DNA of 64,000 nt from Flagellimonas_A sp039592695 (GCF_039592695.1 NZ_JBBUTK010000003.1:248001-312000), one strand, 5' to 3'. Shown: positions 1 through 8,066, counted from the first letter of the stretch. Notes: generated by a model not told the origin, from the sequence alone. Numbers and translations are program-made.

Positions 1-1
1 C

Positions 2-508
2 AGTTTTAGACAATTTCTTGGCGTCGTGCTTCAAGATGATTTTTTATTTGAAGGCACCATACGAGAGAACATTCTTTTTCCACGGCCCAATGCCTCTGAA
101 AAGGAATTGGATGCCGCTGTAAAAGCAGCGTACGTCGACGAATTTACCGACCGATTTGGGGATGGACTAAATACGTTGATTGGTGAGCGTGGCGTAAAGC
201 TATCAGGGGGTCAGCGACAACGCATTGCCATTGCCCGTGCTATTTTGGCAGACCCCAGAATTTTGATTTTGGATGAAGCCACATCAAATTTGGACACGGA
301 AAGTGAGGCCCTCATCCAGAAAAGTTTAGCAGAACTCACCAAGGGAAGGACCACCTTTGTCATTGCCCACCGTTTGAGTACCATTAGAAAGGCCAATCAA
401 ATTTTGGTCATTGAAAATGGGCATATTACCGAGCAAGGCACCCATGAGGAACTCATTGCTTCTGAGGGAAGGTATTATAATCTATTTACGTATCAGGCGA
501 GGATTTAA
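2..508 (+). CDS. ABC exporter, C-terminal nucleotide-binding part (5' truncated by window edge)
   Basis: The reading frame is open from base 2, so this is the end of a longer gene whose membrane domain lies outside the window. What is visible is most of an ATPase domain: the Q-loop segment VLQDDFLFEGTIREN, the signature LSGGQRQRIAIARA, Walker B plus catalytic glutamate in ILILDEATSNLD, and the switch histidine in VIAHRLSTI. These are the hallmarks of a MsbA/BmrA-type half-transporter that homodimerises and exports lipids, drugs or peptides. All catalytic residues seen are intact. The substrate cannot be told from this half. The stop codon directly abuts the ferredoxin remnant that follows. 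Confidence 0.9.
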   Translation, partial: SFRQFLGVVLQDDFLFEGTIRENILFPRPNASEKELDAAVKAAYVDEFTDRFGDGLNTLIGERGVKLSGGQRQRIAIARAILADPRILILDEATSNLDTESEALIQKSLAELTKGRTTFVIAHRLSTIRKANQILVIENGHITEQGTHEELIASEGRYYNLFTYQARI

Positions 509-637
509 GCCAATTCTACTTCTAAACCATTCTATTGAATTTGGAAGCCCAAACGGCTATTGTCTTTTACATTAAAAGCTTCAGAGAGCATGATCAAATG
601 TGCATAGCACTGACAATATCACGTACCGCCCCTTGTC
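509..637 (-). pseudogene. Decayed 3' fragment of a 2Fe-2S ferredoxin gene
   Basis: On the minus strand this stretch matches the 3' third of the intact ferredoxin gene at 3319-3651. Bases 546-592 are nearly identical to about 3389-3430, the part that encodes the residues EAFNVKDNSRLGCQ. Further matches appear at both ends: 509-530 against 3335-3356, and 604-631 against 3478-3515, with roughly 50 bases lost between them and several substitutions. No intact frame remains, and the cysteine loop is missing. The fragment begins at the first base after the ABC gene stop codon. With the intact gene it forms a direct repeat that brackets the deacetylase and GH9 genes. Confidence 0.8.
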
Positions 638-660
638 TTAATGGCAAATCGTTACCTTTC
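633..660 (+). promoter_or_regulatory. Candidate promoter of the deacetylase-GH9 pair
   Basis: A TTG at 633-635 is followed after 17 bases by TACCTTTC at 653-660, one mismatch from the Bacteroidota -7 consensus TAnnTTTG. Transcription would begin near 667, 17 bases before the ATG at 684. This is a motif match only. Confidence 0.4.
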
Positions 661-683
661 CATCAATAATAAAAGTAATCAAA

Positions 684-1463
684 ATGCGCGTTCGACCGAT
701 ATTTTGTCTGTCCCTTATGCTTGCTTCCTTTTTTGCCAATGCACAGAAAATTGACAATTTCACCTATCACTTGGGCGCATTGGTTCGTGGCGACAGCACA
801 GTCAAAAAACTTTCGTTGGTGTTTACGGGCGACCAATTTGCAGATGGGGGTGGCCATATTGCAAAAACATTGAAAGAGCACGGCATTAAGGGCGCCTTCT
901 TTTTTACAGGAAACTTTTATCGGAATCCGAATTTTGAAGAAATCATCAAAAGCTTGGTCAAAGACGGTCACTACCTCGGAGCACACTCTGATAGGCATTT
1001 ATTGTATTGCGACTGGAACAACAGGGACAGTCTTTTGGTCAGCAAAACCCAGTTCGTAAACGATTTGGAGAACAACTACAACGAGATGGCACGTTTTGGC
1101 ATCACAAAAGAGCAGGCTCCTTTCTTTCTGCCACCTTACGAATGGTACAACCAAACCATTAGTGAATGGACGCAAAAAAAAGGGCTTCAACTCATCAATA
1201 TGACCCACGGTACACTTTCACACGCTGATTACACCACTCCTGATATGCCAAACTATCGAAACAGTGAAGAAATTTATGATAGTATTATTGATTTTGAGGA
1301 GAAAAATCCCACTGGTCTCAATGGGTTTCTATTGCTCATCCATTTCGGCACCGATCCCAATAGAACAGACAAATTTTATCACCGTTTGCCTGAACTCATC
1401 ACTGAAATTTCCGCTAGGGGATATGAATTCGTCACTTTGACAGAGCTTCTTGCAAACCGTTAG
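684..1463 (+). CDS. Secreted polysaccharide deacetylase (NodB fold)
   Basis: This 259-residue protein has a signal peptide ending near FFANA|QK, so it is exported. The NodB-type motifs are present: the first carries the metal/base aspartates in FTGDQFADG (47-55, a variant of TFDDG), the second is the metal-binding HSDRH (101-105), the third is LPPYEW (149-154), and the late motif is LLLIHFG (216-222). The family removes N- or O-acetyl groups from chitin, xylan or peptidoglycan. The gene lies 49 bases upstream of the GH9 gene on the same strand, which suggests joint action on an acetylated or amino-sugar glucan. The exact substrate is unknown. The altered first motif is the main oddity. Confidence 0.82.
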   Translation: MRVRPIFCLSLMLASFFANAQKIDNFTYHLGALVRGDSTVKKLSLVFTGDQFADGGGHIAKTLKEHGIKGAFFFTGNFYRNPNFEEIIKSLVKDGHYLGAHSDRHLLYCDWNNRDSLLVSKTQFVNDLENNYNEMARFGITKEQAPFFLPPYEWYNQTISEWTQKKGLQLINMTHGTLSHADYTTPDMPNYRNSEEIYDSIIDFEEKNPTGLNGFLLLIHFGTDPNRTDKFYHRLPELITEISARGYEFVTLTELLANR

Positions 1464-1512
1464 TTTTAGCAGTATATTTCCTAATAGATCACATCTTAAA
1501 ATTGCCGTTTCA

Positions 1513-3300
1513 ATGTACCGTTTTCTTGTATTGATAGTGTTGTTTGGGCAATCTGTTTTTGGCAGTGCGATTTCTGAAAATATACACATACGCATAAACC
1601 AATTGGGGTATCTTCCTGAAGAATCAAAAATCGCCTTGGTCTTTTCGAGTCAAAGGGTCAATGAAGATTTTCTTCTGATTTCTGCGGATGGGCAACAACC
1701 TGTCATGACCATCACTCCCAAACGTTCAAAACAAAAAAGTTGGGGAACCTTTCAGTACTATTATACACTTGATTTTACGGGAATTTCCCGAGAGGGATAC
1801 TATTTTTTACAGGGGAAGAGGACAAAGACCAAGTCACGGCCCTTTGCGATTTCTATGGATGCCTACTTGCACAAAAGCGAAAAATTGTTGGAGTTCATGC
1901 GGCAGCAGCGCTGTGGTTACAATCCATTCTTTGATATGGTATGCCACCAGCGGGACGGCCGTTCTTTTTACGGCCCCATGCCTGACTCAACCTTTGTCGA
2001 TGCCACGGGCGGTTGGCACGATGCGGGGGATCAATTGAAATACCTCATCACGGGAAGCTATGCCACGGCGCACATGCTCAAGGCCTATGAACAGTACCCT
2101 GACAGTTTTTTAGACCAAACAAATGCACTGGGCCAGCCGTTCCCCAATGACATTCCCGATGTGCTCGATGAGGCCAAATGGGGGTTGGATTGGATTTTAA
2201 AACTACATTCTGCACCTGACCAATTGATCCATCAAATCGCCGATGACCGAGACCATCGCGGTTGGAAAATGCCCGATGAAGACAACTCTGACTATGGTTG
2301 GGGGCCGAACAGCTACCGAGTGGCCTACTTTGCCACGGGTAAGCCCCAAGGGCTGAACAAGTACCAAAGTGAGGCCCAGGGCGTATCGAATTTGGCAGGG
2401 CGTTCGGCTGCCGCAATGGCGATTGCACATCGTATCTGGAAAAACAAATTAAAGGATAGCCTTTTTGCGGAAATCTGCCTAAAAGCAGCCAAATCACTCT
2501 ATAAACTGGGAAAAGAAAAAGAGGGGTTTCAGCAGGGCAATTCGTATGGTGCCCCCTACCGCTATTCTGAAAAGACATGGGCCGACGATATGGAGTGGGG
2601 AGCAGCTGAACTCTATAAAACAACAGGTGAAAAGCATTATTTGGAGGATGCCAAAACGTATGCACGTAAAGCCAATACCGTTTCTTGGATGCAGCATGAT
2701 TCCGTACCGCACTATCAATATTATCCCTTTGTGAATTTGGGGCATTTTGCACTCTATGAGCATGTTGATGATGAATTCAAAAAAACGCTCGCCGATTATT
2801 ACAAAAGCGGCATCGAAGAAACCGTAAAAAGAAGTAAGACCAATGCCTATCAGATAGGAATTCCGTTCATTTGGTGCTCTAACAACCTCTTGACCAGTCT
2901 TATCACCCAAGGAATCCTATATGAAAAAATGACCGGTGACGATACCTATTCAGCGTTCATGGTCTTGCAGCGCGATTGGCTTTTTGGTCGAAATCCTTGG
3001 GGCACCTCAATGTTCACCAAGATGCCCGAAGATGGCGAATATCCTTTGGATGTGCACACCAGTACGTGGGCGATGACCAAAAAAGAAGTGCCCGGAGGTC
3101 TTGTTGATGGCCCTGTTTACAACACCATTTATAATTCGTTGAAGGGATTGAAACTCAACGAACCTGATGAATTTGCCATCTTCCAGAACGATTTCGTTAC
3201 CTACCACGATGATATCGGTGACTATTCTACCAACGAACCCACCATGGATGGTACTGCGGGGGCCATATTGATGATGGCCCATTGGGGAAACCCGCAATGA
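1513..3300 (+). CDS. Glycoside hydrolase family 9 protein with N-terminal Ig-like domain
   Basis: The ATG at 1513 is chosen because it begins a clean signal peptide (MYRFLVLIVLFGQSVFGSA); an in-frame upstream start at 1450 would overlap the deacetylase. The 595-residue product has a cellulase N-terminal Ig-like domain (IRINQLGYLPEESK) followed by the GH9 (alpha/alpha)6 barrel. Active-site landmarks are DATGGWHDAGDQ (163-174, catalytic base aspartates), GRNPWGTSMF, and DDIGDYSTNEPTMDG near 566-580, with E575 as probable catalytic acid. GH9 enzymes are endoglucanases or exo-acting glucosidases/glucosaminidases; pairing with a deacetylase makes a chito- or cello-oligosaccharide substrate plausible. 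No sorting domain is seen at the C-terminus, so it is probably periplasmic. Confidence 0.88.
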   Translation: MYRFLVLIVLFGQSVFGSAISENIHIRINQLGYLPEESKIALVFSSQRVNEDFLLISADGQQPVMTITPKRSKQKSWGTFQYYYTLDFTGISREGYYFLQGKRTKTKSRPFAISMDAYLHKSEKLLEFMRQQRCGYNPFFDMVCHQRDGRSFYGPMPDSTFVDATGGWHDAGDQLKYLITGSYATAHMLKAYEQYPDSFLDQTNALGQPFPNDIPDVLDEAKWGLDWILKLHSAPDQLIHQIADDRDHRGWKMPDEDNSDYGWGPNSYRVAYFATGKPQGLNKYQSEAQGVSNLAGRSAAAMAIAHRIWKNKLKDSLFAEICLKAAKSLYKLGKEKEGFQQGNSYGAPYRYSEKTWADDMEWGAAELYKTTGEKHYLEDAKTYARKANTVSWMQHDSVPHYQYYPFVNLGHFALYEHVDDEFKKTLADYYKSGIEETVKRSKTNAYQIGIPFIWCSNNLLTSLITQGILYEKMTGDDTYSAFMVLQRDWLFGRNPWGTSMFTKMPEDGEYPLDVHTSTWAMTKKEVPGGLVDGPVYNTIYNSLKGLKLNEPDEFAIFQNDFVTYHDDIGDYSTNEPTMDGTAGAILMMAHWGNPQ

Positions 3301-3318
3301 TGATAGTAAAAGTGCAAT

Positions 3319-3651
3319 TTACATTTCCTCCGGGGCCAACTCTACTTTTAATCCGTCAAGTTCTGGGGTCATGTGAATTTGACAGCCCAAACGACTATTG
3401 TCTTTTACATTAAAAGCTTCAGAGAGCATGGCTTCTTCATCATCAGACTTTTCAGGCAGCTCATGATCGGATTCCACATAGCATTGACAAGAGGCACACA
3501 TGGCCATACCGCCGCAAATACCGATGGTACCCTCTGGAGCCAGTTCATACGAACGCACGACCTCCATCAAGTTCATGTTCATATCGGTCGGAGCATCCAC
3601 TTCGTGGGTCACACCTTCACGGTCGGTTATTTTTATTTTGATATCGGTCAT
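3319..3651 (-). CDS. 2Fe-2S ferredoxin (adrenodoxin/ISC type)
   Basis: This 110-residue protein carries the plant/adrenodoxin-type cluster ligands C46, C52 and C55 in GICGGMAMCASCQ and a distal C90 in SRLGCQI, so all four ligands are present. It would carry single electrons in the cytoplasm. It lies 46 bases downstream of the pyridine nucleotide-disulfide-type oxidoreductase, its likely electron donor, in a same-strand cluster with nifU-like and mrp genes, which points to Fe-S cluster assembly or a linked redox reaction. It ends tail to tail with the GH9 gene. A decayed partial copy sits at 509-637. Confidence 0.92.
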   Translation of the reverse strand: MTDIKIKITDREGVTHEVDAPTDMNMNLMEVVRSYELAPEGTIGICGGMAMCASCQCYVESDHELPEKSDDEEAMLSEAFNVKDNSRLGCQIHMTPELDGLKVELAPEEM

Positions 3652-3652
3652 T

Positions 3653-3688
3653 TTACACCCCTAAAGTCCCCTCAAGGGGACAATCCTT
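3653..3688. repeat. Dispersed repeat, CCCCT/AGGGG palindrome family
   Basis: The gap between the oxidoreductase and ferredoxin genes holds TCCCCTCAAGGGGA (3667-3680), a perfect palindrome with flanking ACACCCC. The same family recurs at 6728-6762 and 35238-35262 and twice in frame inside leuS (36059-36081 and 36278-36310). In mRNA it would fold into a short hairpin. Confidence 0.7.
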
Positions 3689-3697
3689 ACTAATTAA

Positions 3698-4759
3698 CTA
3701 ATCGATTGCCTTCACCACCGCTTTGGGGGCTTCCTTTTTACTGCCGTCAAAACCAGTCACCCCACCTACTGTGGTATACTTCATCACGTATTTTTTATCG
3801 GGATGGATGCGTTGATAAGCGCTCTGGCACATCAGAGTCGCTTCGTGGAAACCACAAAGGATCAATTTCAACTTACCGGGATAGGTATTCACATCGCCAA
3901 TCGCATAGACCCCGGTAATGTTGGTCTGGTAATCCAACGTATTGTCGACCTTGATGGCGTTCTTTTCGATTTCCAGCCCCCAATCAGCCAACGGGCCCAA
4001 TTTTGGTGAAAGCCCGAATAGTGGAATAAAATTGTCCACCTCCACACGAATGTCTTCTTTCGGATTGTTGTTCTTACGCACCAAAACAGCTTTCAAGGTC
4101 TTTTCGCCTTCCAAAGCCACCACTTCTGCGGGAGTGATTAGGTTGATTTTACCAAGGTTCTTCAGTTCCTGTACTTTTTCCACGGAATCCAGCGCCCCGC
4201 GAAACTCGTTGCGGCGGTGCACCAAGGTAACCTTATCGGCCACATTGGCCAAAAAAATGCTCCAATCCAAAGCAGAATCACCGCCACCCGCAATCAAGAC
4301 CTTTTTGTTACGATAGATTTCAGGATCGCGAATGATGTAGGCTACCCCATTGTCCTCAAATTGCTTTAGGTTTTCCAACTGTGGCTTTCGAGGTTCAAAA
4401 CTGCCCAATCCACCAGCAATGGCAACCACAGGGGCATGGTGTTTTGTGCCTTTGTTCGTGGTAACGACAAAAGTGCCGTCCTCCAGTCTTTCTAAAGTAT
4501 CCGCGCGTTCGCCCAAGGTAAAACCTGGCTGAAAGGGTTTGATCTGCTCCATCAAATTGTCGACCAGCTCGCCCGCCAAAACCTCGGGAAATCCAGGAAT
4601 ATCATAAATCGGTTTCTTCGGATAGATTTCAGAACATTGGCCCCCTGGCTGTGGTAGTGCATCGATTAAATGGCAACGTAACTTTAAAAGACCTGCCTCA
4701 AAAACAGCAAAAAGTCCCGTAGGACCCGCACCTATGATCAGAATGTCTGTTTTAATCAT
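3698..4759 (-). CDS. NAD(P)/FAD-dependent oxidoreductase, ferredoxin-NADP reductase type
   Basis: This 353-residue flavoprotein has an N-terminal FAD-binding GAGPTG (10-15), a second dinucleotide-binding GGGDSALDW (158-166), and a C-terminal YAIGDVNTYPG motif that contacts FAD. The overall plan is that of thioredoxin reductase, but the redox CxxC of that enzyme is missing, as in the YumC-type ferredoxin/flavodoxin-NADP reductases. The next gene encodes a 2Fe-2S ferredoxin, which fits the role of reducing it with NADPH. The gene follows the nifU-like gene by 64 bases on the same strand. Confidence 0.88.
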   Translation of the reverse strand: MIKTDILIIGAGPTGLFAVFEAGLLKLRCHLIDALPQPGGQCSEIYPKKPIYDIPGFPEVLAGELVDNLMEQIKPFQPGFTLGERADTLERLEDGTFVVTTNKGTKHHAPVVAIAGGLGSFEPRKPQLENLKQFEDNGVAYIIRDPEIYRNKKVLIAGGGDSALDWSIFLANVADKVTLVHRRNEFRGALDSVEKVQELKNLGKINLITPAEVVALEGEKTLKAVLVRKNNNPKEDIRVEVDNFIPLFGLSPKLGPLADWGLEIEKNAIKVDNTLDYQTNITGVYAIGDVNTYPGKLKLILCGFHEATLMCQSAYQRIHPDKKYVMKYTTVGGVTGFDGSKKEAPKAVVKAID

Positions 4760-4823
4760 GAATCAACAAATAATTGGGCAAAACTAGGTTTTTGAAAAGA
4801 TGGAATTTATGACTTTGGTCAGA

Positions 4824-5063
4824 TTAGCTCAAGTTGACGACCTCTTCAATCTGTGGCACATATTTTTTAATGGTCATCTCGACCCCACTTTTAAGGGTCA
4901 TCTGATTGACGGTGCACCCTATGCAGTTGCCCTCAAGCCTCACTTTTACGAATTTGTCATCATCAATGGAGACCAGGGAAATATCCCCCCCATCGCTTTG
5001 CAAAAACGGGCGGATTTCATCGAGGGCCTTCTCTACATTGATTCGTACTTCTTCAGATGTCAT
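4824..5063 (-). CDS. NifU C-terminal-domain Fe-S scaffold/carrier protein
   Basis: The start at MTSEEVRI is chosen because it falls one base after the mrp stop codon and begins the conserved domain; an earlier in-frame start would overlap mrp. The 79-residue protein is a free-standing NifU C-terminal domain with the cluster-binding CxxC in GNCIGCTVNQMTLKSGVE. Such proteins receive 4Fe-4S or 2Fe-2S clusters and pass them to apo-enzymes. Tight coupling to mrp supports a role in cytoplasmic Fe-S trafficking. Confidence 0.9.
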   Translation of the reverse strand: MTSEEVRINVEKALDEIRPFLQSDGGDISLVSIDDDKFVKVRLEGNCIGCTVNQMTLKSGVEMTIKKYVPQIEEVVNLS

Positions 5064-5064
5064 C

Positions 5065-6204
5065 TTATTTCTTTTTAACAGCAGCACAACCTGCCATAGT
5101 GGTAATTTTTATTGCTTCCGTGGGAGGAAGGGCCCTGTTTCTATGCACCAACTCTTGGACAACATTCCTAGTCAATTCCTCAAAAGCTTCTTCTGTTGGG
5201 GTCGCCGTCTGCAGTGCTGCCGGCCTACCCACATCACCTGCCTCGCGAATGCTCTGTACCAAAGGGATTTCGCCCAAAAAGGGTACATTCAAGTCATGTG
5301 CCAGATTTTTGGCTCCATCCATACCAAAGATATGGTATTTGTTCTTTGGTAGCTCAGCAGGAGTAAAATAGGCCATATTCTCTACTATGCCCAGCACGGG
5401 CACATTGATGGCCTCTTGTTGAAACATGGCCACCCCTTTTCGGGCATCGGCCAATGCAATTTCTTGTGGTGTACTGACCACCACAGCCCCAGTCACCGGA
5501 AGCGATTGCATAATGCTCAGGTGAATGTCGCCCGTACCTGGGGGCAGATCCAACAGCAAAAAATCAAGCTCGCCCCAGTGGGCATCAAAAATCATTTGGT
5601 TCAATGCCTTACTGGCCATGGGGCCTCGCCAAATGACCGCCTGATTGGGCTGGGTAAAAAAGCCGATGGAAAGCAATTTGACCCCATAATTCTCTACGGG
5701 TTTCATTTTGTTCTTTCCGTCAATATTGACCGATAAGGGGCGCTCTTGGGCCACATCGAACATGATGGGCATTGAAGGGCCGTAGATATCGGTATCCAAC
5801 AGGCCAACCTTGAACCCCATTTTGGCCAAGGTCACTGCCAAATTGGCCGTGACGGTAGATTTGCCCACACCACCCTTGCCTGAAGCCACTGCAATGATGT
5901 TTTGAATACCGGCAATCGGTTTCCCCTTGATTTGGTTCACCTTGGGTTTGGCAGGTGCATCGACCTTTAGGTTGATTTTTATCTTGGCCTTTTCATATAC
6001 TTCAGCATGAATCACTTTTAAAATCTCGACCTCGGTCTTCTTTCGGGCCTGTAAGCTTGGGTTTTTGATGGTCACATCAACTTCAACCTCATCACCAAAA
6101 ACCTGCACGTTGGTCACTGCCCCGCTCTCAACCATATTTTGCCCCTCACCGGGTACGGAAATCGTTTCCAACGCTTTTAAAATTGCTTTCTTCTCTAGCT
6201 TCAT
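5065..6204 (-). CDS. mrp: Mrp/ApbC family Fe-S carrier ATPase
   Basis: The 379-residue protein has an N-terminal MIP18 (DUF59) domain over about residues 1-90 and a ParA-type ATPase domain with deviant Walker A SGKGGVGKST (108-117) and the later LLLDLPPGTGD. Mrp/ApbC proteins bind and transfer Fe-S clusters using ATP. In most family members a CxxC lies in the segment equivalent to ENMAYFTPAELPKNKYHIFG; here that segment has no cysteine, so cluster binding must differ or rely on the partner NifU-like protein. It appears to be the first gene of a four-gene operon ending with ferredoxin. A perfect -7 element lies upstream. Confidence 0.9.
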   Translation of the reverse strand: MKLEKKAILKALETISVPGEGQNMVESGAVTNVQVFGDEVEVDVTIKNPSLQARKKTEVEILKVIHAEVYEKAKIKINLKVDAPAKPKVNQIKGKPIAGIQNIIAVASGKGGVGKSTVTANLAVTLAKMGFKVGLLDTDIYGPSMPIMFDVAQERPLSVNIDGKNKMKPVENYGVKLLSIGFFTQPNQAVIWRGPMASKALNQMIFDAHWGELDFLLLDLPPGTGDIHLSIMQSLPVTGAVVVSTPQEIALADARKGVAMFQQEAINVPVLGIVENMAYFTPAELPKNKYHIFGMDGAKNLAHDLNVPFLGEIPLVQSIREAGDVGRPAALQTATPTEEAFEELTRNVVQELVHRNRALPPTEAIKITTMAGCAAVKKK

Positions 6205-6247
6205 CTATCGGATTTTCTGCACAGTCGTTTAAACTGATTCTAAATTA

Positions 6248-6255
6248 CAAAGATA
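6248..6255 (-). promoter_or_regulatory. -7 element of the mrp operon
   Basis: The minus strand reads TATCTTTG, a full match to TAnnTTTG, 43 bases before the mrp start codon. It would drive mrp, the nifU-like gene, the oxidoreductase and ferredoxin. No clear TTG -33 element is visible at the usual distance. The remainder of the 6205-6396 gap shows nothing else I can name. Confidence 0.45.
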
Positions 6256-6396
6256 CAGCTTGGGGCTTGGATTATAAAGCAGATGGATTGAAAATGAAGA
6301 TAGTATGATAGGGAGTCGTTATTTGATGATTTATCCTAAATTTTGAAAATCTAGGAAGTTACAGCAGTCTATTCTTGGCTTTGAGACCTATCAGGT

Positions 6397-6723
6397 CTAT
6401 TGAAGTTCTTTGGCGGGATCCCAAAAATGGTCTTGAAAGTTCACGATTTGATTGTCGACCACTTTGATGCCTTCATTTTCGAGTAATTGTTGCATGAGAT
6501 TGGTGCCGTCAAAATGGTGCTTCCCTGTCAAAATCCCTACACGGTTGACCACACGATGCGCAGGTACATCTTTGGCCAATGAGTTATTCATGGCCCAACC
6601 CACCATTCTGGCGCTACGGGCTGCACCTAAATACTTCGCAATGGCCCCATACGAGGTGACCCGACCATAGGGAATCTGTTTGGCCACTTCGTAAACCTTG
6701 TCGAAGAAGTTTTGTTCTTCCAT
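6397..6723 (-). CDS. Alkyltransferase-like (ATL) DNA-binding protein, MGMT family
   Basis: This 108-residue protein is only the C-terminal DNA-binding domain of O6-alkylguanine-DNA alkyltransferase. The family motif PCHRV reads PAHRV (54-58), so the alkyl-accepting cysteine is alanine. The helix-turn-helix region IPYGRVTSYGAIAKYLG and the arginine finger region (ARSARMVGWAMN) are kept. Known ATL proteins bind O6-alkylguanine without repairing it and recruit nucleotide excision repair. The protein cannot be a methyltransferase. It follows the LysE-type gene on the same strand with a dispersed repeat between them. Confidence 0.88.
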   Translation of the reverse strand: MEEQNFFDKVYEVAKQIPYGRVTSYGAIAKYLGAARSARMVGWAMNNSLAKDVPAHRVVNRVGILTGKHHFDGTNLMQQLLENEGIKVVDNQIVNFQDHFWDPAKELQ

Positions 6724-6727
6724 CTGT

Positions 6728-6762
6728 ACACCTACCTTAATCCCCCCTTTTTAGGAGGGAAC
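6728..6762. repeat. Dispersed repeat, CCCCT/AGGGG family, second copy
   Basis: The intergenic TACACCTACC followed by TCCCCCCTTTTTAGGAGGGA (6741-6760) forms a hairpin with C-rich and G-rich arms, similar to the copies at 3653-3688 and 35238-35262. It lies between the LysE-type gene and the ATL gene. Confidence 0.6.
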
Positions 6763-6764
6763 TA

Positions 6765-7394
6765 TCAATTGTAAAAAATACGAATCAAAGTTATTATCAA
6801 TAATACCACCATTAAAGCACTCAAAATATAGTTCGAGTTTTTAGAAAAGGTATTCGTCTTTGCTTCCAGCCTGTTGAAATAAAAGACATAGAGATACAGC
6901 ACAGAAAAAGTGCCGCATGCTGCAGCAAAGACAAACGTCGCGATGTCTTGGGCCTCGAACTTGATCCATCCGGCTTCGTTCCACATCGCATTGAGCCCGC
7001 TGTAATAGGGTATGGTGAGCAGGTTGACGGCTGCAAGCAACGACCCCCTGAAAAAGCTGTTCTTTTTGCTGAAGTTGACCGAGCCAAATTCTTTTTTCTT
7101 TTTCTTCTTCGCCGAAACAAAAAAATAAATGGCAAAAAAGGCAAATACTGCGATTGCCGCTTTCAACAAGATATCGATGACTTCAGGATTGTTGTACAGA
7201 AACTTTGAAATGTAAACCGCAATATAGGCCTGAATCATAATCATGGTCGATACGCCCATGCTGAAAACAATCCCGTTCAATTTTCCCTTCTCAACACTGG
7301 TTTTCGCCGCATTCATGTTGAGCAAACCAGGAGGGACCGTGGCCATAAATGCCGCTGAAAAAGTCGCAAAAAAAAGAATCAACAAATGGGTCAT
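6765..7394 (-). CDS. LysE/RhtB family exporter
   Basis: The 209-residue protein is very hydrophobic, with about six membrane helices separated by a lysine-rich cytoplasmic loop (SAKKKKKKEFG, near residue 98). The N-terminal pattern VPPGLLNMNAAKTSVEKG resembles the conserved start of LysE-type amino-acid exporters. These inner-membrane carriers export amino acids or related metabolites. The gene starts three bases after the trmB stop, so the two are probably co-transcribed. The substrate cannot be inferred. Confidence 0.75.
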   Translation of the reverse strand: MTHLLILFFATFSAAFMATVPPGLLNMNAAKTSVEKGKLNGIVFSMGVSTMIMIQAYIAVYISKFLYNNPEVIDILLKAAIAVFAFFAIYFFVSAKKKKKKEFGSVNFSKKNSFFRGSLLAAVNLLTIPYYSGLNAMWNEAGWIKFEAQDIATFVFAAACGTFSVLYLYVFYFNRLEAKTNTFSKNSNYILSALMVVLLIITLIRIFYN

Positions 7395-7397
7395 GGG

Positions 7398-8066
7398 TCA
7401 GTCGAGCCTAAATTGAATGTAGGTGATTGGTTTTCCTTTCTCAAGATACTGTTTTTCATAAAAAGTCTGGATTTCAAGCACTTCGGCAGGGCTTCCCTCA
7501 TTATGGTAGACATCATGGTTGGCGTATAGTATCTCAACTCCAATACCCTGCAACAAGCCCAAAGTATATCCATGCATATACTCACTATCCGTTTTTAGGT
7601 GGATTTTCCCTTCGGGAATCAAAATCTTACGGTATTTCTCTAGAAACAATGGATTGGTCAACCGATGCTTGGTACGCTTATATTTGATCTGCGGGTCTGG
7701 GAAGGTGATCCAGATTTCTGAAACCTCGTTTTCGCCAAACAACAAATCAATCAATTCAATTTGTGTCCTTAAAAATGCTACGTTGTTCAGACTGGCTTCG
7801 AGAGCGGTTTTTGCTCCCCGCCAAAAACGTGCTCCCTTGATATCAACACCCACATAATTTTTATCGGTATTTCGTTCGGCAAGACCAACGGTATATTCGC
7901 CTTTACCACAACCCAGCTCCAACACTATAGGATGCTCGTTTTCAAAAAAAGACGCCCATTTGCCCTTCCATGCAAATCCGTTTAAAACTTCATCCCTAGA
8001 AGGTTGGATTACGTTAGTAAAGGCTTCGTTCTCAGCGAATCGTTTGAGCTTGTTTTTGCTTCCCAA
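7398..8066 (-). CDS. trmB: tRNA (guanine-N7-)-methyltransferase
   Basis: The 222-residue protein begins MGSKNKLKRF, as flavobacterial TrmB proteins do, but the start codon here is TTG. The SAM-binding motif is LELGCGKGEYTVGLAER, followed by NYVGVDIKGARFWRG and the motif ITFPDPQIKYKRTKHRLTNP, which carries the catalytic region. TrmB makes m7G46 in the variable loop of many tRNAs. It heads a likely two-gene unit with the LysE-type exporter. Confidence 0.93.
   Translation of the reverse strand: MGSKNKLKRFAENEAFTNVIQPSRDEVLNGFAWKGKWASFFENEHPIVLELGCGKGEYTVGLAERNTDKNYVGVDIKGARFWRGAKTALEASLNNVAFLRTQIELIDLLFGENEVSEIWITFPDPQIKYKRTKHRLTNPLFLEKYRKILIPEGKIHLKTDSEYMHGYTLGLLQGIGVEILYANHDVYHNEGSPAEVLEIQTFYEKQYLEKGKPITYIQFRLD

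Noticed and set aside
2078..2752. Long open frame on the minus strand within the GH9 gene
   Set aside because: It lies wholly opposite a conserved enzyme, has no recognisable motif and has an odd composition rich in proline, histidine and arginine, so it is a shadow of the GH9 frame.
684..3300. Deacetylase-GH9 pair considered as a full polysaccharide utilisation locus
   Set aside because: No SusCD pair, regulator or further hydrolase adjoins it; only two enzymes are present.
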